In this document: piece after piece, positions 4,388-6,160 of the stretch | How positions within the stretch are numbered: the stretch's first letter is position 1 | Layout of the letters: every line of letters begins with the position of its first letter | NCBI GenBank assembly: GCA_002413385.1 | Contig: DHWW01000219.1 | Coordinates: 1,621 to 7,780 of the forward strand | DNA: 6,160 nucleotides | DNA from: Granulicella sp. UBA5172 | GTDB taxonomy: Bacteria > Acidobacteriota > Terriglobia > Terriglobales > Acidobacteriaceae | Direction: 5' to 3' | Position numbers and translations under genes: made by a program | Notes under the pieces: model-generated | What the model was told of the DNA's origin: nothing | Database searches by the model: none | The model's input: only the letters and a program-made list of their open reading frames with translations

Positions 4388-6160
4388 ATGAAACACCTCA
4401 CCCTAACCGGAGCCGAAATCCTCTGGGCCACCCTCGCCGGCGAAGGCACCACCACGGTCTTCGGCTACCCCGGCGGCGCCATCCTCCCCATCTACGACGC
4501 CCTGGCGCAAATTCCCCACCATCCACCACGTCCTCGTCCGCCACGAGCAGGGCGCGTCCCACATGGCCGACGGTTACGCCCGCGCCACAGGCCGCGTAGG
4601 CGTCTGCATGGCCACCTCCGGCCCCGGCGCCACCAACCTCGTCACAGGCCTCGCCACGGCCATGCTCGACAGCATCCCGCTCGTCGCCATCACTGGCCAG
4701 GTCTCCTCCAAAGTCCTCGGCACCGACGCCTTCCAGGAAGTCGACATCACCGGCATCACCCTCCCCATCACCAAGCACAACTTCCTCGTCACCCGCGCCG
4801 AAGACATCGCCCCCGCCGTCCGCGAGGCCTTCCAGATCGCCCGCTCCGGCCGCCCCGGCCCCGTCCTCGTCGACATCACCAAGGACGCCCAGCAAGCCAC
4901 CGCCACCTTCGACTTCGACGCCGCCGCGCCCGCGCCCTGCCGCCCCCACCCCATGCTGAACGAGAAGCTCCGTGCAGATTCGCCCGCCATCCGCGCAGCA
5001 CTCGAGCTCATCAAAGCCGCCAAGCGCCCCGTCATCCTCGCCGGCCACGGCATCGTCGAGTCCGGTGCCGAAGCCGAAGTCCTCGCCTTCGCCGAATCCC
5101 AGAACATCCCCATCGCCACGACGCTTCTTGGATTAGGCTGCGTCCCCGCCGCCCACCCCCTCCAGCTCGGCATGATGGGCATGCACGGCGAGTCCTGGGT
5201 CAACAACGCCATCCAGCAAGCCGACCTCCTCCTCGCCTTCGGCATGCGTTTCGACGACCGCGTCACCGGCAACCTCACCAAGTACTCCCCCAACTCCAAA
5301 AAGATCCACATCGAAATCGACCCCAGCGAAATCAACAAGAACGTCCGCGTAGACGTAGCCCTCATCGGCGACCTCAAAAAGGTCCTCCAACTCCTCCTGC
5401 CCTTACTCGCAACCAACAACCAACAACCAACAACCGACAACCCAACCCAGCCCTCCCTCTGGCTCCAGGAAATCAACGCCTCCAAAGGCACCGCCGCCGT
5501 CCGCGACATCATCAACCTCCCCGACAACGGCCACCTCTACGCCGCGCACGTCATCAACGACATCTGGCACGAAGCCGCCGCCGCCGGCCGTCTCAACGAC
5601 ACCATCATCGTCACCGACGTAGGCCAGCACCAGATGTGGGAAGCCCAGTACTTCAAGCACGAAGCCCCCCGCTCGCTCATCACCTCCGGCGGCCTCGGCA
5701 CCATGGGCTTCGCTCTCCCCGCGGCCATCGGCGCGAAAGTCGCGTATCCCGAAAAAGACGTCTGGGTCATCGCCGGCGACGGAGGCTTCCAGATGACCGC
5801 CGCCGAACTCTCGACCATCGTCCAGGAAGGCCTGGCCATCAACATCGCGGTCATCAACAACGGCTTCCTCGGCATGGTCCGCCAGTGGCAGGAGACCTTC
5901 TACGACAAGAACTACGCCGCCTCCCCCATCCTCTCACCCGACTTCGTCAAGCTAGCCGACGCCCACGGCATCGCCGGAGCCCACGTCTCCAAGCGCGCCG
6001 ACGTAACCCCCACGGTAACGAAGGCCCGCACCAGCGGTAAGCCCTTCTTAATCAACTTCCAGGTAGAAAAAGAAGACGGCGTCTACCCGATGATCGCCCC
6101 CGGCGCGGCCCTCCACGAAATGGTCCGCCGCCCCCAACAAGACCCCCTCCTCGAAACCGC
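4388..6160 (+). CDS. ilvB: Acetolactate synthase large subunit, broken by one extra base near 4511 and cut by the window end
   Basis: The thiamin-diphosphate enzyme condenses pyruvate with pyruvate or 2-oxobutyrate, the first common step to valine, leucine and isoleucine, in the cytoplasm with a small regulatory subunit (IlvN/IlvH, not in view). With the frame repaired, 590 residues are visible, so nearly all of it. The PYR domain starts at GYPGGAILPIYDAL and carries the catalytic Glu in RHEQGASH (residue 53), then TSGPGATN and ITGQV. The central FAD-type domain follows (FGMRFDDRVTGN). The PP domain has DVGQHQMW, SGGLGTMGFALPAAIGA, the ThDP motif GDGG (5778 onward) ending in NN (5856-5861), and MVRQWQ. 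The frame from ATG 4388 holds for 41 codons. The true sequence continues from 4512 and is open to the window end. Other ThDP enzymes such as glyoxylate carboligase are less likely given ilvD nearby. Confidence 0.93.
4508..4517 (+). other. Frame break in ilvB (one extra A)
   Basis: The codon CAA at 4508-4510 is followed by ATT in the starting frame, which then gives an arginine/proline-rich nonsense product. Dropping one A from the run AAA (4509-4511) gives CAA TTC CCC ACC ATC CAC CAC and the expected LAQFPTIHHVLVRHEQGASH. A short A-run is a common place for indel errors. Confidence 0.88.
5411..5438 (+). repeat. Heptamer tandem repeat inside ilvB
   Basis: AACCAAC is repeated three times in tandem (5411-5431), followed by the one-mismatch unit AACCGAC (5432-5438) and a decayed fifth unit. 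In the repaired ilvB frame it encodes an Asn/Gln/Thr/Pro-rich stretch around residues 342-354, in the linker between the central and PP domains, where length variation is tolerated. The 7-bp period is not a multiple of three. Confidence 0.85.

Noticed and set aside
4388..6040. A 550-residue arginine/proline/histidine-rich protein in one continuous frame from ATG 4388
   Set aside because: Only its first 41 residues are real. The rest is the +1-shifted reading of ilvB, whose true frame from 4512 carries all acetolactate synthase motifs.

Overview
The window looks like a chromosomal piece of a GC-rich Acidobacteriota genome, probably of the Acidobacteriaceae/Terriglobales type (Granulicella, Terriglobus, Edaphobacter relatives). 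This placement is an inference from two things: the strong preference for C-ending codons in the biosynthetic genes, and the spacers packed with the small repeats typical of that group (GGGCTTTAGCCC hairpins, 'GTCATCCTGAG..GAAGGA' hairpins, degenerate TTGC-rich hexamer tracts). No marker gene fixes the taxon.

Layout, all on the + strand: a repeat-filled leader (1-221); leuD, the small subunit of isopropylmalate isomerase (222-872); a 154-nt spacer of repeats; ilvD, dihydroxy-acid dehydratase (1027-2746), whose reading frame is broken by one extra base near 2158; a 407-nt spacer made almost wholly of repeats and ending in an exact 39-bp copy of the ilvD 3' end; an integral membrane acyltransferase of the OafA/Acyl_transf_3 type (3154-4329); a 58-nt spacer; and ilvB, the large subunit of acetolactate synthase (4388 to beyond the window), broken by one extra base near 4511.

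Three of the four genes belong to branched-chain amino acid synthesis. IlvB makes acetolactate or acetohydroxybutyrate. IlvD dehydrates the dihydroxy acids to the keto acids of valine and isoleucine. LeuD with LeuC (not in the window) isomerises isopropylmalate on the leucine branch. They are co-oriented and probably part of one larger ilv/leu cluster. The acyltransferase has no obvious metabolic link to them, uses a more mixed codon set and looks like a guest gene.

I do not see a defence system, CRISPR array, transposase, tRNA or rRNA. The most interesting signals are structural: (i) two families of imperfect-palindrome repeats whose stems change in a compensated way between copies; (ii) the duplicated ilvD tail that now supplies the ribosome binding site, and a tiny overlapping ORF, for the acyltransferase; (iii) a 7-bp tandem repeat inside the ilvB coding sequence; and (iv) single-base frame breaks in two neighbouring biosynthetic genes, for which sequencing error is the simplest explanation.
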